From assembly GCF_916619195.1 (NCBI RefSeq), contig NZ_CAKAKL010000003.1, positions 310,001-374,000 on the forward strand: DNA of 64,000 nt, in the 5' to 3' direction. Both the position numbers and the translations under genes were made by a program. Positions 37,188 to 45,496 of the stretch are shown here, piece after piece. A model generated the notes under the pieces. That model was given only the letters and a program-made list of their open reading frames with translations. It did not search any database and was not told the DNA's origin. This stretch comes from Inquilinus sp. Marseille-Q2685. Its GTDB lineage: Bacteria; Pseudomonadota; Alphaproteobacteria; DSM-16000; Inquilinaceae. Each line of letters opens with the position of its first letter. Position 1 is the stretch's first letter.

Positions 37188-37370
37188 ATGCCCCTCTACC
37201 TTTACAAGGGCACCACCGTCGATCCGCGGCATACGAGGCCGCGGCGGCGTCGGCACGTCCGGCCGGGAATCGCACGGGCTGCGTCTCGCTTCTTCTGGTT
37301 CTTTTGCGCCGTGATGGTGCTCGCCCTTCTGCTCGTCGACCTTCTCGTCGGTCTTCGGGCGGTCTCCTGA
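37188..37370 (+). CDS. Small single-pass membrane protein
   Basis: 60-aa protein: a basic N-terminal half (RPRRRRHVRPG) followed by one strong membrane helix (about 36-56, FFWFFCAVMVLALLLVDLLVG). An AGGAG site lies seven bases before the ATG. No family is recognised. Its size, position between the methyltransferase and the next small secreted protein, and good ribosome site support a real gene in the copper cluster. Confidence 0.5.
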   Translation: MPLYLYKGTTVDPRHTRPRRRRHVRPGIARAASRFFWFFCAVMVLALLLVDLLVGLRAVS

Positions 37371-37534
37371 GATGCGAGGCCGGAGCACGGCGCAGGAGCG
37401 GGTGATCTTCGAATGCTGGCGCCTCGATCTGGTGGGATCCGTATGCTCGCGGGCTTCCGGCTCCTGCTCCACTTGGGCTGGGCCCTGGCGGAGGGACATT
37501 TGCCAAATCGAGCTGCGCCCACTATCTTTTCCGC

Positions 37535-37897
37535 ATGAGATCGCTCCTCCTGCGCCGGCTGATCGGGCTTCTGGCCCTGTTGGTCTTCGCACTCGTTCTG
37601 CCACTGCAGGCGAGCATGGGGGCGACCATGGCCAGTTGCGCCGCGCCTCACGTCGCCATGAATTCGGATCATGGTGACGCGAAGTCGGGTTGCGGCAAGA
37701 GCGGCGCCCCGCTGAAAGCCACGATGGGCTCGATCTGCGTCAACGCGACCTGTGCGACCGTCGTTGCGTTTCCGGCGCTGGCGAGCGCTCCTCTCGAGCA
37801 TGACCACGTCGCTCCGGCGTATCCGTCGACGCAGTTGCTGACCGGTCTTCTCACCGCCCCGGATCCGTTCCCACCTAGACCCACCGTCCGCGCCTGA
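37535..37897 (+). CDS. Small secreted Cys/His-containing protein
   Basis: 120-aa protein with a signal peptide (about 1-28, LIGLLALLVFALVLPLQ) and mature ASCAAPH, SGCGKSG and GSICVNATCATVVAFPAL segments. The ICxxATC-x(3-5)-PAL pattern matches the protein at 17105 (ICDQATCTPIPAL), so the two look like paralogues. It lies 100 bp upstream of the multicopper oxidase. A metal-binding or regulatory role in the periplasm is likely by context only. Confidence 0.6.
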   Translation: MRSLLLRRLIGLLALLVFALVLPLQASMGATMASCAAPHVAMNSDHGDAKSGCGKSGAPLKATMGSICVNATCATVVAFPALASAPLEHDHVAPAYPSTQLLTGLLTAPDPFPPRPTVRA

Positions 37898-37997
37898 GCC
37901 GCGACCCGTCTTCGCGGGCCGCTCCCTGACGCTTTCGGCCTGACGGGCAGTCGTTCCCAGGGCCGATGGTCATCGCCGATCGCAGCAGCGGTCGTCG

Positions 37998-39464
37998 ATG
38001 ACAGGATCGACGGACGTGATGTCTCCATACCCATTGCTGCCGGTCTTGAACCGGCGTTCCGCCTTGCTCGGATGCGGCGCGGTGGCCCTGTCGTCCTGGC
38101 TTCCCCGGGCCCGCGCCGCCCCGGCCGAACCGAGGACCGTCGCCCTGAGTGCCGCGCCGGGGCGCGCCGCCCTGCTCGGCGACGATGCAACCGAAACCGC
38201 GATCTGGGGCTATGACGGCCGGGTGCCAGGCCCGGAGATTCGGGTTCGGCAGGGCGAGCCCTTGAAGGTTGTGGTCGACAATCGGCTCGACCAGGACACC
38301 ACGGTGCATTGGCACGGCATCCGCCTGCCCAATGCCATGGACGGCGTGCCCGGCCTGACCCAGCCGCCGATCCGGCCCGGCGAGCGCTTCACCTATTCCT
38401 TCACGCCGCCCGACGCCGGCACCTTCTGGTACCACCCGCACGCCAACAGCCTGGAACAGCTCGGGCGGGGCATGGCCGGCGTCCTGATCGTCGAGGAGCC
38501 CGAGCCGGTCGCGGCCGACCGCGACCTGGTCTGGATGCTCGCCGACTGGCGGCTGACCCGGGACGAGCGGATCGCGGCGGGCTTCGGCAACGGGATGGAG
38601 GCGGCGATGGCCGGCCGGGTCGGCAACCTAGTGACGCTGAACGGCGCCATCCCGACCGACCAGCCGGTGCGGGCCGGCGAGCGCATCCGGCTGCGCCTGA
38701 TCAACGCCGCGCTCGCCCGCATCATGGCGCTGCGCTTCGAGGGGCATCGCCCGATCGTGCTGGCGGTCGACGGCCAGCCCTGCGATCCGCACGAGCCCGA
38801 GGGCGGACGACTGCTGCTCGGCCCGGCCATGCGGCTCGACGTCGTCCTCGACCTGCAGGGCGAGCCCGGGAAGCGCTACCGGGTGGTCGACGACTTCTAC
38901 GACGGGCTGTCCTATCCGCTGACCGTGCTCGCCTACGAAGCGGGGCCGCCGATCCGGGAGCAGCCGCCCGACACGCCGCTGCGCCTGCCGCCGAATCCCT
39001 TGCCGGAGCCCGATCTCGCCACCGCGGAACGGCACGAGCTGACGCTCGAAGGCGGGATGATGGGCGGCGGCGCCATGATGGGGATGGGCGGCATGCACGG
39101 CATGGCGACGCCCGGCATGGACGGCGGCGCGGCCTGGGCGATCAATGGCGTGTCGATGACCGGTGACGGCCATGCCGGCATGCCGCCGCTGTTCACCCTT
39201 CAACGCGGGCGAAGCTGCGTGCTGACCATCCGCAACAGGACCGCCTGGTGGCATCCGATGCACATCCACGGCTTCAGCTTCCGGATGCTGAGCCGCAACG
39301 GCGCGCCGATCCTGCATCGGCAGTGGAGCGACACCGTGCTCCTCGCGCCGAAGGACACGGTTGAATGCGCCTTCGTCGCCGACAACCCGGGCGACTGGAT
39401 GCTGCATTGCCACGTCATGGACCACCAGATGGCCGGCCTGATGACCGTGCTGCGCGTCGCCTGA
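37998..39464 (+). CDS. CopA-type multicopper oxidase
   Basis: Periplasmic multicopper oxidase of 488 aa with a twin-arginine signal (NRRSALLGCGAVALSS). All four copper motifs are present: HWHG (near residue 112), WYHPHANS, HPMHIHGFSF and HCHVMDHQMAGLM, so type 1, 2 and 3 copper sites should be complete. A Met-rich loop (GGMMGGGAMMGMGGMHGM, about 355-373) precedes the third cupredoxin domain, as in CueO/PcoA enzymes that oxidise Cu(I). It opens a run of copper genes extending to 45474. Confidence 0.92.
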   Translation: MTGSTDVMSPYPLLPVLNRRSALLGCGAVALSSWLPRARAAPAEPRTVALSAAPGRAALLGDDATETAIWGYDGRVPGPEIRVRQGEPLKVVVDNRLDQDTTVHWHGIRLPNAMDGVPGLTQPPIRPGERFTYSFTPPDAGTFWYHPHANSLEQLGRGMAGVLIVEEPEPVAADRDLVWMLADWRLTRDERIAAGFGNGMEAAMAGRVGNLVTLNGAIPTDQPVRAGERIRLRLINAALARIMALRFEGHRPIVLAVDGQPCDPHEPEGGRLLLGPAMRLDVVLDLQGEPGKRYRVVDDFYDGLSYPLTVLAYEAGPPIREQPPDTPLRLPPNPLPEPDLATAERHELTLEGGMMGGGAMMGMGGMHGMATPGMDGGAAWAINGVSMTGDGHAGMPPLFTLQRGRSCVLTIRNRTAWWHPMHIHGFSFRMLSRNGAPILHRQWSDTVLLAPKDTVECAFVADNPGDWMLHCHVMDHQMAGLMTVLRVA

Positions 39465-39492
39465 ATCCCTTTTCGCTGACAGGAGAACCGAA

Positions 39493-39933
39493 ATGAACCG
39501 TATGTCCCGCATCGCCGCCGTGATCGCCACCCTGGTCCTGCCGCTGCCGGCCTTGGCCGAACCGATCGCGGCGACCCTGTACAAGAACCCACAATGCAGC
39601 TGCTGCGAGGGCTACGCTGCCTATCTCCGCGACAACGGATTCACCGTCGACGTCAAACCGACCAACGACCTGGCCCAGATCAGCGCGGAGGCCGGCGTGC
39701 CAGCCGAGATGGAAGGCTGCCACACCATGTTCGTCGACGGCTATGTCGTCGACGGGCATGTCCCGGCCGACATCGTCAAGAAGCTGGTATCGGAGCGGCC
39801 GGCCATCACGGGCATCACCCTGCCCGGCATGCCGATGGGCTCACCGGGAATGGGCGGGGAGAAGTCCGGCCCGTTCACCGTCTACGCCGTCATCAAGAAT
39901 GGACCGCCCCCGGTGGTCTACGCCGAGGAGTGA
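39493..39933 (+). CDS. DUF411 copper-binding periplasmic protein
   Basis: 146-aa secreted protein of the DUF411 family. Signal peptide 1-22 (ending LAEP); the metal-binding motif YKNPQCSCCEGYAAYL supplies three Cys, and GMPMGSPGMG is the typical Met-rich segment before the C-terminal FTVYAV strand. DUF411 proteins are common in copper and silver resistance clusters. It follows the multicopper oxidase by 28 bp with an AGGAG site, clearly the same operon. Confidence 0.92.
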   Translation: MNRMSRIAAVIATLVLPLPALAEPIAATLYKNPQCSCCEGYAAYLRDNGFTVDVKPTNDLAQISAEAGVPAEMEGCHTMFVDGYVVDGHVPADIVKKLVSERPAITGITLPGMPMGSPGMGGEKSGPFTVYAVIKNGPPPVVYAEE

Positions 39934-39964
39934 CCGGGGCGACGGCCGATGGAGCTCCTCCGCC

Positions 39965-40564
39965 ATGACTGAAGACCTTGCGACGATCGGTGCGCCCCTG
40001 GCCGGGACCACCCTGCCGGACAAGGGGATATCGCGGCGTCGGCTGCTTTACGTCGCGCCGGCGGCCGGCTTCATCGGCCTCGCCGGCCTGTTCGCCTGGG
40101 GGCTGAATCAGGATCCCCGCGTGCTCCCCTCCGCGCTGATCGGCAAGCCGGTGCCGGTGTTCGCGCTGCCGCCGGTTCAGGGGCGCATGCTGGGTCTCGC
40201 CAGCACCGATCTGATCGGTCAGGTCTCGCTGGTGAACGTCTTCGCCTCCTGGTGCACCGCCTGCCGCCTGGAGCATCCGGTGTTCATGCGGCTCGCTGGG
40301 ACCGGCGCCGTCCCCCTGCACGGCCTCAACACCAAGGACAAGCCGGCCGATGCCGCGGCATGGCTCGACGAGATGGGCGATCCCTACAACCGGACCGGCG
40401 CCGATCTCGACGGCCGGGTGGCGATCGACTGGGGCGTCTACGGCGTGCCCGAGACCTATGTCATCGACCGCCAGGGGCGGATCGCGCACAAGCATGTCGG
40501 CCCCGTCACGCCGGACGTGATGGACAGGACCATTCTGCCGCTGGTCGCGGAGCTGCGGCGATGA
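39965..40564 (+). CDS. CcmG/DsbE-like thioredoxin
   Basis: Membrane-tethered periplasmic thioredoxin of 199 aa. One helix (about 27-47) then the CcmG-type fold with the active site FASWCTACRLEHP (Cys97, Cys100), GLNTKDKPADAAAWL and cis-Pro GVPETYVIDRQG. CcmG reduces apocytochrome c before heme attachment; here, without other ccm genes, it more likely serves copper-protein maturation. The stop overlaps the next TlpA gene (ATGA at 40561). It follows DUF411 by 31 bp. Confidence 0.86.
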   Translation: MTEDLATIGAPLAGTTLPDKGISRRRLLYVAPAAGFIGLAGLFAWGLNQDPRVLPSALIGKPVPVFALPPVQGRMLGLASTDLIGQVSLVNVFASWCTACRLEHPVFMRLAGTGAVPLHGLNTKDKPADAAAWLDEMGDPYNRTGADLDGRVAIDWGVYGVPETYVIDRQGRIAHKHVGPVTPDVMDRTILPLVAELRR

Positions 40565-41202
40565 GGGGCGTGCCGATCCTGCCGCGGCGGCAGTTCGTGT
40601 TCGCCCTCTCTTTGGGCCTCTGGCTTGCCGTGGGCCTGGCCGCCGTCGTCACCTTCGTCTTGAGCCGATCCAGCGACCCGTTACCGGGCCCGGCGACGAC
40701 GGCTCCGATGTCCCGTCTGACCCTGCACGAGCAGCCGAGACCGGTGCCGGCCTTCGGCTTCACAGACGCTGGGGGCCAGAGGCTCAGCCTCGACGCCTTC
40801 AAAGGCCGCACCGTGCTGCTCAACCTCTGGGCGACCTGGTGCGCGCCGTGCCGCAAGGAGATGCCGTCGCTCGACCGGCTGCAGGCGGTGATGGGCGGCC
40901 CGGACTTCCAGGTCTTGGCGCTGTCGATCGACCGCGGCGGCCTGGAGCCGGTCCGCGCCTTCTTCGGCGAGCTCGGGCTCGAGCATCTCGCCATCTTTCT
41001 CGACCCTCCGAACGCCTCCACCCAGGCGCTCAACGTCGTCGGCATCCCGACCACGCTGCTGATCGACGGCGAGGGCCGGGAGGTCGGCCGCGCGACCGGC
41101 CCGGCCGAATGGGACAGCCCCGAGATGAAGGCGCTGATCCGGCAGGGCATGGGCCGCAGCGCGGCCGGCCTTCCATCCACATCCGAGGAGAAAGGATCAT
41201 GA
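40561..41202 (+). CDS. TlpA-like membrane-anchored thioredoxin
   Basis: 213-aa protein with an N-terminal anchor (about 12-34) and a TlpA/ResA thioredoxin domain: active site WATWCAPCRKEMPSL (Cys94, Cys97) and cis-Pro VVGIPTTLLIDGEG. It should reduce disulfides in the periplasm, for instance at the Sco or Cu-protein sites nearby. It overlaps both its neighbours by four bases (ATGA at 40561 and 41199), which shows strict co-translation with the CcmG-like protein and the small Cys membrane protein. Confidence 0.88.
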   Translation: MRGVPILPRRQFVFALSLGLWLAVGLAAVVTFVLSRSSDPLPGPATTAPMSRLTLHEQPRPVPAFGFTDAGGQRLSLDAFKGRTVLLNLWATWCAPCRKEMPSLDRLQAVMGGPDFQVLALSIDRGGLEPVRAFFGELGLEHLAIFLDPPNASTQALNVVGIPTTLLIDGEGREVGRATGPAEWDSPEMKALIRQGMGRSAAGLPSTSEEKGS

Positions 41203-41492
41203 CCGATCTGACGTCGAACGAACTGCCGAGGCCCGGCCTCGGCGACAGGGTGCGGCCCTGGCTCCATGGCAGACGCGCCCTCATCCTGGCCGCGGTGGCC
41301 GCGGCTGGGGGCGGACTCTGGTTCGGCTGGCCATGGCTGGTCGCGGCCGGAATCGCCCCGATCCTGCTGTCGCTCGCGCCCTGCGCGGCCATGTGCGCCG
41401 TCGGTCTCTGCACGATGAAAAGCTGCAGCAAGACCGGGAGTTCGACCACGGACGGCATTCCGGTCTCGAAGCAGGACGACTCCGCGCCATAG
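41199..41492 (+). CDS. Small membrane protein with Cys-rich PCxAMC motif
   Basis: 97-aa protein: basic N-terminus, two close hydrophobic segments (about 27-62), then LAPCAAMCAVGLCTMKSCSK. The arrangement GWPWL-x-A-x-I-x-P-x-L-x(4)-PCxAM-x(5)-CxMK also occurs in the 105-aa protein at 46953, so they are paralogues; the second is predicted to be copper-induced. The clustered Cys and Met at the membrane surface suggest a copper-binding peptide. It overlaps the TlpA-like gene. Confidence 0.7.
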   Translation: MTDLTSNELPRPGLGDRVRPWLHGRRALILAAVAAAGGGLWFGWPWLVAAGIAPILLSLAPCAAMCAVGLCTMKSCSKTGSSTTDGIPVSKQDDSAP

Positions 41493-41544
41493 GCACATGG
41501 CGCATCACGGGACGACCGACCACTCCAACCGAAAGGGAATGATC

Positions 41545-41847
41545 ATGCGTAACCGCTTCAATGTCATGCTTGCCGCCACGGCTTTCGCCATCGGGCTGAC
41601 CGGCGCCGCAGCCGTCTTCGCTCAGCAAGCCCAGCAGACGCCGGCCCAGCCGCCGGCGGCCGGCCCGGCCACGCCCGGCATGATGCAGGGCCAGGGCATG
41701 ATGGGTCAGCAGGGCGAGGGCATGATGCCGATGATGAACATGATGACCCAGATGAGTCAGATGATGGAGACCTGCAACAAGATGATGCAGCAGGCGATGA
41801 CGCCGCCCCAGGGCCAGGGCGCTGCGCCGCAGAAGCAGGGCGGCTGA
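41545..41847 (+). CDS. Met-rich periplasmic protein
   Basis: 100-aa secreted protein with a signal peptide (about 1-24, ending AVFAQQ). The mature chain is Gln/Pro/Met-rich, with MMQGQGMMGQQGEGMMPMM and a single Cys in METCNKMMQQ. Methionine clusters of this density bind Cu(I) in periplasmic proteins such as PcoE or CopC-like peptides. Two ATGs (41539, 41545) are near AAAGGGA; the second gives the better signal peptide. It closes the first copper transcript, ahead of a strong hairpin. Confidence 0.75.
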   Translation: MRNRFNVMLAATAFAIGLTGAAAVFAQQAQQTPAQPPAAGPATPGMMQGQGMMGQQGEGMMPMMNMMTQMSQMMETCNKMMQQAMTPPQGQGAAPQKQGG

Positions 41848-41856
41848 TCGAGTCTC

Positions 41857-41887
41857 GGTCCGGGCGCGCTCTCCCCGCGCCCGGACC
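41857..41887 (+). terminator. Strong hairpin after Met-rich gene
   Basis: GGTCCGGGCGCG (41857-41868) pairs perfectly with CGCGCCCGGACC (41876-41887) around a seven-base loop, ten bases after the Met-rich stop codon. No T-run follows, but in very high GC genomes such stems often end transcription. It marks the end of the 37998-41847 transcript. Confidence 0.65.
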
Positions 41888-41985
41888 AGCCTGGATCAAC
41901 GGACAGCCGCAATCACGGAAATGCCCGGGAACGCCATCGCCAACATAGTCACTGAGACCGTCGCGCCTCAGGATCGGTTCGGGTC

Positions 41986-42612
41986 ATGAGCCGTCGCGTG
42001 AAGTGGCTTCTACGGCTCCTGGTCGCGGCGCTCGCCGTCAACGTCGCTGCGCTCGTGCTGCTGACGACAGGGCGCTTGCCGATGATGCCCAGCTCGGGGA
42101 CATGGGTGAGGACCGGCACGGTGCTGATCGGAGGCCCGTTCACGCTGACGGCGACCGACGGCCGGACCGTGACCGACCAGACCTACCGCGGCAAATGGCT
42201 GTTGATCTATTTCGGGTACACCTTCTGCCCCGACGCCTGCCCGACGGCGCTCAACAACATGAGCATCGCCCTGCAGACGCTCGGGGCGGAGGCGGACAGG
42301 ATCCAGCCGCTCTTCATCACCGTCGACCCGAAGCGCGACACCCGGCAGGTCGTGGCGTCCTACCTGGAATCCTTCGATCCCCGCTTCGTCGGGCTGGTGG
42401 GGACCGAGGCGCAGACCGACGCGATCATCAAGACCTACCGGCTCTATGTCGAGCCGCAGAAGGAGTCGGGCGACACCTATCTCGTCGCCCACAGCACCTA
42501 TGTCTACCTGATGAATCCGGACGGCGTGTTCGTGGACGTCATCGACGGCGGTACGCCGGGCGACCAGATGGCGGATGCGGTGCGCAAGCTGATCAACGAA
42601 CACTCGACCTAG
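41986..42612 (+). CDS. Sco1/SenC copper chaperone
   Basis: Membrane-anchored Sco-family protein of 208 aa. One N-terminal helix (about 8-28), then a thioredoxin-like fold with the copper-binding CPDAC (Cys81, Cys85) in YFGYTFCPDACPTALN and the ligand His169 in LVAHSTYVYL. Sco proteins deliver copper to the CuA site of cytochrome c oxidase and act as thiol reductases. It is followed 10 bp later by a PCuAC protein, the usual partner in that pathway. Confidence 0.93.
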   Translation: MSRRVKWLLRLLVAALAVNVAALVLLTTGRLPMMPSSGTWVRTGTVLIGGPFTLTATDGRTVTDQTYRGKWLLIYFGYTFCPDACPTALNNMSIALQTLGAEADRIQPLFITVDPKRDTRQVVASYLESFDPRFVGLVGTEAQTDAIIKTYRLYVEPQKESGDTYLVAHSTYVYLMNPDGVFVDVIDGGTPGDQMADAVRKLINEHST

Positions 42613-42622
42613 GAGCCGATGA

Positions 42623-43093
42623 ATGAAGCGCGTCATGGCCGCTCTTGTTCTTGCGATCGGTGTCTTGTCGACGGCAGCGGCCGAAGCCGATCCGGGCGGC
42701 ATCGCCGTGGACGGCGCCTGGGCGCGGGCTACTCCCAAAGGTGCGGTCACGGGGGTGGTCTATGTGACCCTCGCCAACAACGGACCCAACGCCGATCGTC
42801 TGCTCGGCGCCTCGAGCCCGATCGCTGAGACCATCCAGTTCCATTCTTCGTCCAGCGAGAGCGGGGTGATGAAGATGGACCAGCTCTCCGCCCTCGACCT
42901 TGCCCCGGGAGAGACCGTCACGCTGAAGCCGGGCGGCATCCACATGATGATGCTTGGCCTGACGCAGCCGCTTCGGGAGGGCCAGACCTTTCCGCTCACC
43001 CTGACCTTTGAGACTGCCCATAGCGTCGAGGTGACGGTCCGCATCGGCAAGATCGGCGCGATGGAGGTCCCCGGTGCTGCTGGCGGCGGATAG
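42623..43093 (+). CDS. PCuAC periplasmic copper chaperone
   Basis: 156-aa periplasmic copper chaperone of the PCuAC/DUF461 family. Signal peptide 1-22; cupredoxin-like fold with the Cu(I) motif His74-x8/10-Met (QFHSSSSESGVMKM) and GGIHMMMLGL (His107, Met109), the family's HxnM-HxM set. It passes copper to Sco or directly to oxidase subunits. It sits in a Sco-PCuAC pair at normal 10-bp spacing with a GGAG-type ribosome site. Confidence 0.93.
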   Translation: MKRVMAALVLAIGVLSTAAAEADPGGIAVDGAWARATPKGAVTGVVYVTLANNGPNADRLLGASSPIAETIQFHSSSSESGVMKMDQLSALDLAPGETVTLKPGGIHMMMLGLTQPLREGQTFPLTLTFETAHSVEVTVRIGKIGAMEVPGAAGGG

Positions 43094-43223
43094 GGATGTC
43101 GGAGATTGGGCAATCCGCCGATATCGGCCATCGGCAGAACGCGAAGCCGCGAATGACGGCGAGTCCGCCATGGCGTGGCGCTTGCGGCGAGCTGATCGGA
43201 TCTGAGGGGAGGTGAGGGACAAC

Positions 43224-43796
43224 ATGGGCACACAACACGCGACATCAGCCGGCATTTCCCGTCGGGTCCTGTCCGCCGGCATGGGAGTTCTGGCCCTGCG
43301 CTCGATCATCGGAGCGCCGGTGCACGCGGCGGGCGCCCCGACGATCGCCCAGCGCTTCGCCTATCTGAGCACGCACGGCAACTCCAACTGCTCCCGCGCC
43401 TTCAGGGACTCGATCGCGACCATGCCGCCGGAGGCGCGTCTCCAAGGCTCGTGCTGCAGCCCCATGGATCTACACCGCTACATCGAGCAGATCGAAGGCC
43501 TCAGGGCCTATGCCGACCAGCCGCTGATCCCGTCGGATCCCTACGACATTCCGGCCGGGCTGGCGGCGGATCTGATGGCCTCCTACGACCTGGCTCTCAC
43601 CGAGACAGAGCAAGCGGCGTATGACTACGCCATGCAGCACTCGGACGAGAAGGGACCGTGCTGCTGCCCCTGCTGGCGCTGGCGGGTCTATGGCGGACTG
43701 GCGAAGCGCCTGATCCGCGAGCACGGCTTCACCGGCGAGCAGGTGACGACGGTCTGGAACCTTTCGGACGGCTGCGGCGGCGGCGATCATGGCTGA
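43224..43796 (+). CDS. Cys-rich secreted protein with CCCPCW motif
   Basis: 190-aa protein with a Tat-like signal (SRRVLSAGMGVLALRS). It has nine or more cysteines, including HGNSNCSRAF, QGSCCSPMDLHRY, KGPCCCPCWRW and SDGCGGGDHG. The central region is alpha-helical (TETEQAAYDYAMQH). No family is recognised; the CCCPCW run looks like a metal-binding or disulfide-exchange centre. The ATG at 43224 sits after GGGGAGGTGAG; a GTG at 43212 is less likely. It precedes ccdA by 14 bp and is probably its client or partner. Confidence 0.7.
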   Translation: MGTQHATSAGISRRVLSAGMGVLALRSIIGAPVHAAGAPTIAQRFAYLSTHGNSNCSRAFRDSIATMPPEARLQGSCCSPMDLHRYIEQIEGLRAYADQPLIPSDPYDIPAGLAADLMASYDLALTETEQAAYDYAMQHSDEKGPCCCPCWRWRVYGGLAKRLIREHGFTGEQVTTVWNLSDGCGGGDHG

Positions 43797-43810
43797 GGGC
43801 GGGGACCGGC

Positions 43811-44551
43811 ATGTCTGAACTCTCCGGCATCGGCCTCGTGACCGCCTTCGCCGCCGGCACCGTGTCGTTCCTGTCGCCCTGTGTGTTGCCGCTGGTGCCG
43901 GGCTATCTCTCCTATGTCGCGGGCCAGTCCTTGCACAAAGAGGCGGACCGGAACGATCTGGCCGCCCGGCTGGCCGTCCTGGGTCTCGGGGCGTTTTTCG
44001 TCCTCGGCTTCTCGACCGTCTTCATCCTACTCGGCGCCAGCGCCACCGCGCTCGGCAGCCTGCTCCTGTCCTACCGGTACGAGGCCAACCTGATCGGCGG
44101 TGTGCTCGTCATCCTGTTCGGGCTGCTCACGACCGGCATCGTCCGGTTTGGCTGGCTGCAGCGCGACCATCGCTTCCATGCCGAGCTGCGGGGTGGTCAC
44201 CCCCTGGCGGCCTATACGCTCGGCCTGGCCTTCGCCTTCGGCTGGACGCCCTGCATCGGGCCGGTGCTCGGCGCCATCCTGACGGTGAGCGCCGCCACCG
44301 CGACGGTGTCGGATGGGATCACGCTGCTGGCGCTGTATTCCCTCGGCCTCGGCATTCCGTTCCTGCTGTGCGCGCTCTTCGCCAGCCAGGTCCTGGGCCG
44401 GCTGAGGGCCGTGCGCAAGGCCGGCCGCTATCTTCAGCTCGGGGCCGGCGCGCTGATGGTGGCGATGGGCGCCGCCATGATCACCGGCAAGATGACCGAG
44501 ATGTCCTACTGGTTCCTGGAGACTTTCCCGGCCCTGGCGAGGATCGGCTGA
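43811..44551 (+). CDS. ccdA: CcdA/DsbD-type thiol-electron transmembrane protein
   Basis: Six-helix membrane protein of 246 aa from the CcdA/DsbD-beta family. The two redox cysteines are in the paired motifs FLSPCVLPLVPGYL (helix 1) and FGWTPCIGPVLGA (helix 4). It carries reducing power from cytosolic thioredoxin across the membrane to periplasmic thioredoxin-like proteins such as the TlpA and CcmG proteins upstream. Its stop overlaps the start of the next gene by one base (TGATG), coupling it to the CCNN protein. Confidence 0.92.
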   Translation: MSELSGIGLVTAFAAGTVSFLSPCVLPLVPGYLSYVAGQSLHKEADRNDLAARLAVLGLGAFFVLGFSTVFILLGASATALGSLLLSYRYEANLIGGVLVILFGLLTTGIVRFGWLQRDHRFHAELRGGHPLAAYTLGLAFAFGWTPCIGPVLGAILTVSAATATVSDGITLLALYSLGLGIPFLLCALFASQVLGRLRAVRKAGRYLQLGAGALMVAMGAAMITGKMTEMSYWFLETFPALARIG

Positions 44552-45474
44552 TGCATGGCATGTCGCTCGACCGCAGGCGCTTCGGCATCGCGCTCACCGT
44601 CGTCGCCGGAGCATCGATCGTCGGCTGGGGGTGGCTCAAGCTCGCCTCGCAGCACCGCACCGCAGAGATGCTGGCCACGCCCGAGGGACGCCGCGCGCTG
44701 TTCGACCAAGCGGAGGCCGACGTCAGGCCGAAGGAGGGCTTTCAAAGCCGGATCGCGCTGAAGGACACGGTGTCCCGCCTGATCGAAGAGCGCGTCCTCG
44801 ATCCACGGAAATTCATCTCGCTCTACGACCGGCCGGGCGGGATCCCGCCGGCGGTTCGCTATCTGCTGAAATGGCCGTCGCACAACCCGATCCTCCTGAC
44901 CGCGGAGACGGCGACGGCCTATGTCAATCTGCTCTGGCCGCTTGGCCTGGCCAATCGGATGACGACGAACGAGCAGAGCCCGATCAACACGGTGTCGCTG
45001 CCCAACTTCGCCTCCACCGCCGGCTGGTGGCTGGGCGCGGAGGCGAACGGTGCGGCGTATTTCAACAAGCTGCCGATCGTCGCGCTGACACCGGAGCAGG
45101 AGGCGCTGGCGACCCGCGTCGCCAAGACCACCTTCCGCCCGTGCTGCAACAACTCGACCTTCTACCAGGACTGCAACCACGGCTCCGCGCTGCTCGGGCT
45201 CCTGGAGCTCGGAGCGTCACAGGGCCTGACCGAGGACGAGCTCTACCGCGAGGCGCTCGGCTTCAACTCGTTCTGGTTTCCCGACACCTACGTCAAGACC
45301 GCCCTCTACTTCCGGATCTTCGAGAGGAGGGATTGGCGCGATGTCGATCCGAAGCTGGTGATGGGCCACGACTTCTCCGCCATCGGGCCATGGCGCCGGA
45401 ATGTCGAGGCGCGGATCAAGACGATCCCCGATCTGATCCCCGAGCCGGCGGCCGGCGCCAAATGCGGCGTGTGA
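44551..45474 (+). CDS. Membrane-anchored protein with CCNN-CNH motif, unknown function
   Basis: 307-aa protein with an N-terminal anchor (about 10-30) and a soluble periplasmic domain. A conserved-looking core TTFRPCCNNSTFYQDCNHGSA (about 192-212) offers three Cys and a His, a plausible copper or iron site; the C-terminus ends in AGAKCGV. No named family is recognised. It is translationally coupled to ccdA and two genes after the CCCPCW protein, so all three probably form a functional unit handling thiols or copper in the periplasm. Confidence 0.72.
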   Translation: MHGMSLDRRRFGIALTVVAGASIVGWGWLKLASQHRTAEMLATPEGRRALFDQAEADVRPKEGFQSRIALKDTVSRLIEERVLDPRKFISLYDRPGGIPPAVRYLLKWPSHNPILLTAETATAYVNLLWPLGLANRMTTNEQSPINTVSLPNFASTAGWWLGAEANGAAYFNKLPIVALTPEQEALATRVAKTTFRPCCNNSTFYQDCNHGSALLGLLELGASQGLTEDELYREALGFNSFWFPDTYVKTALYFRIFERRDWRDVDPKLVMGHDFSAIGPWRRNVEARIKTIPDLIPEPAAGAKCGV

Positions 45475-45496
45475 TCCTGGCGCGCCAACTGGCGAG

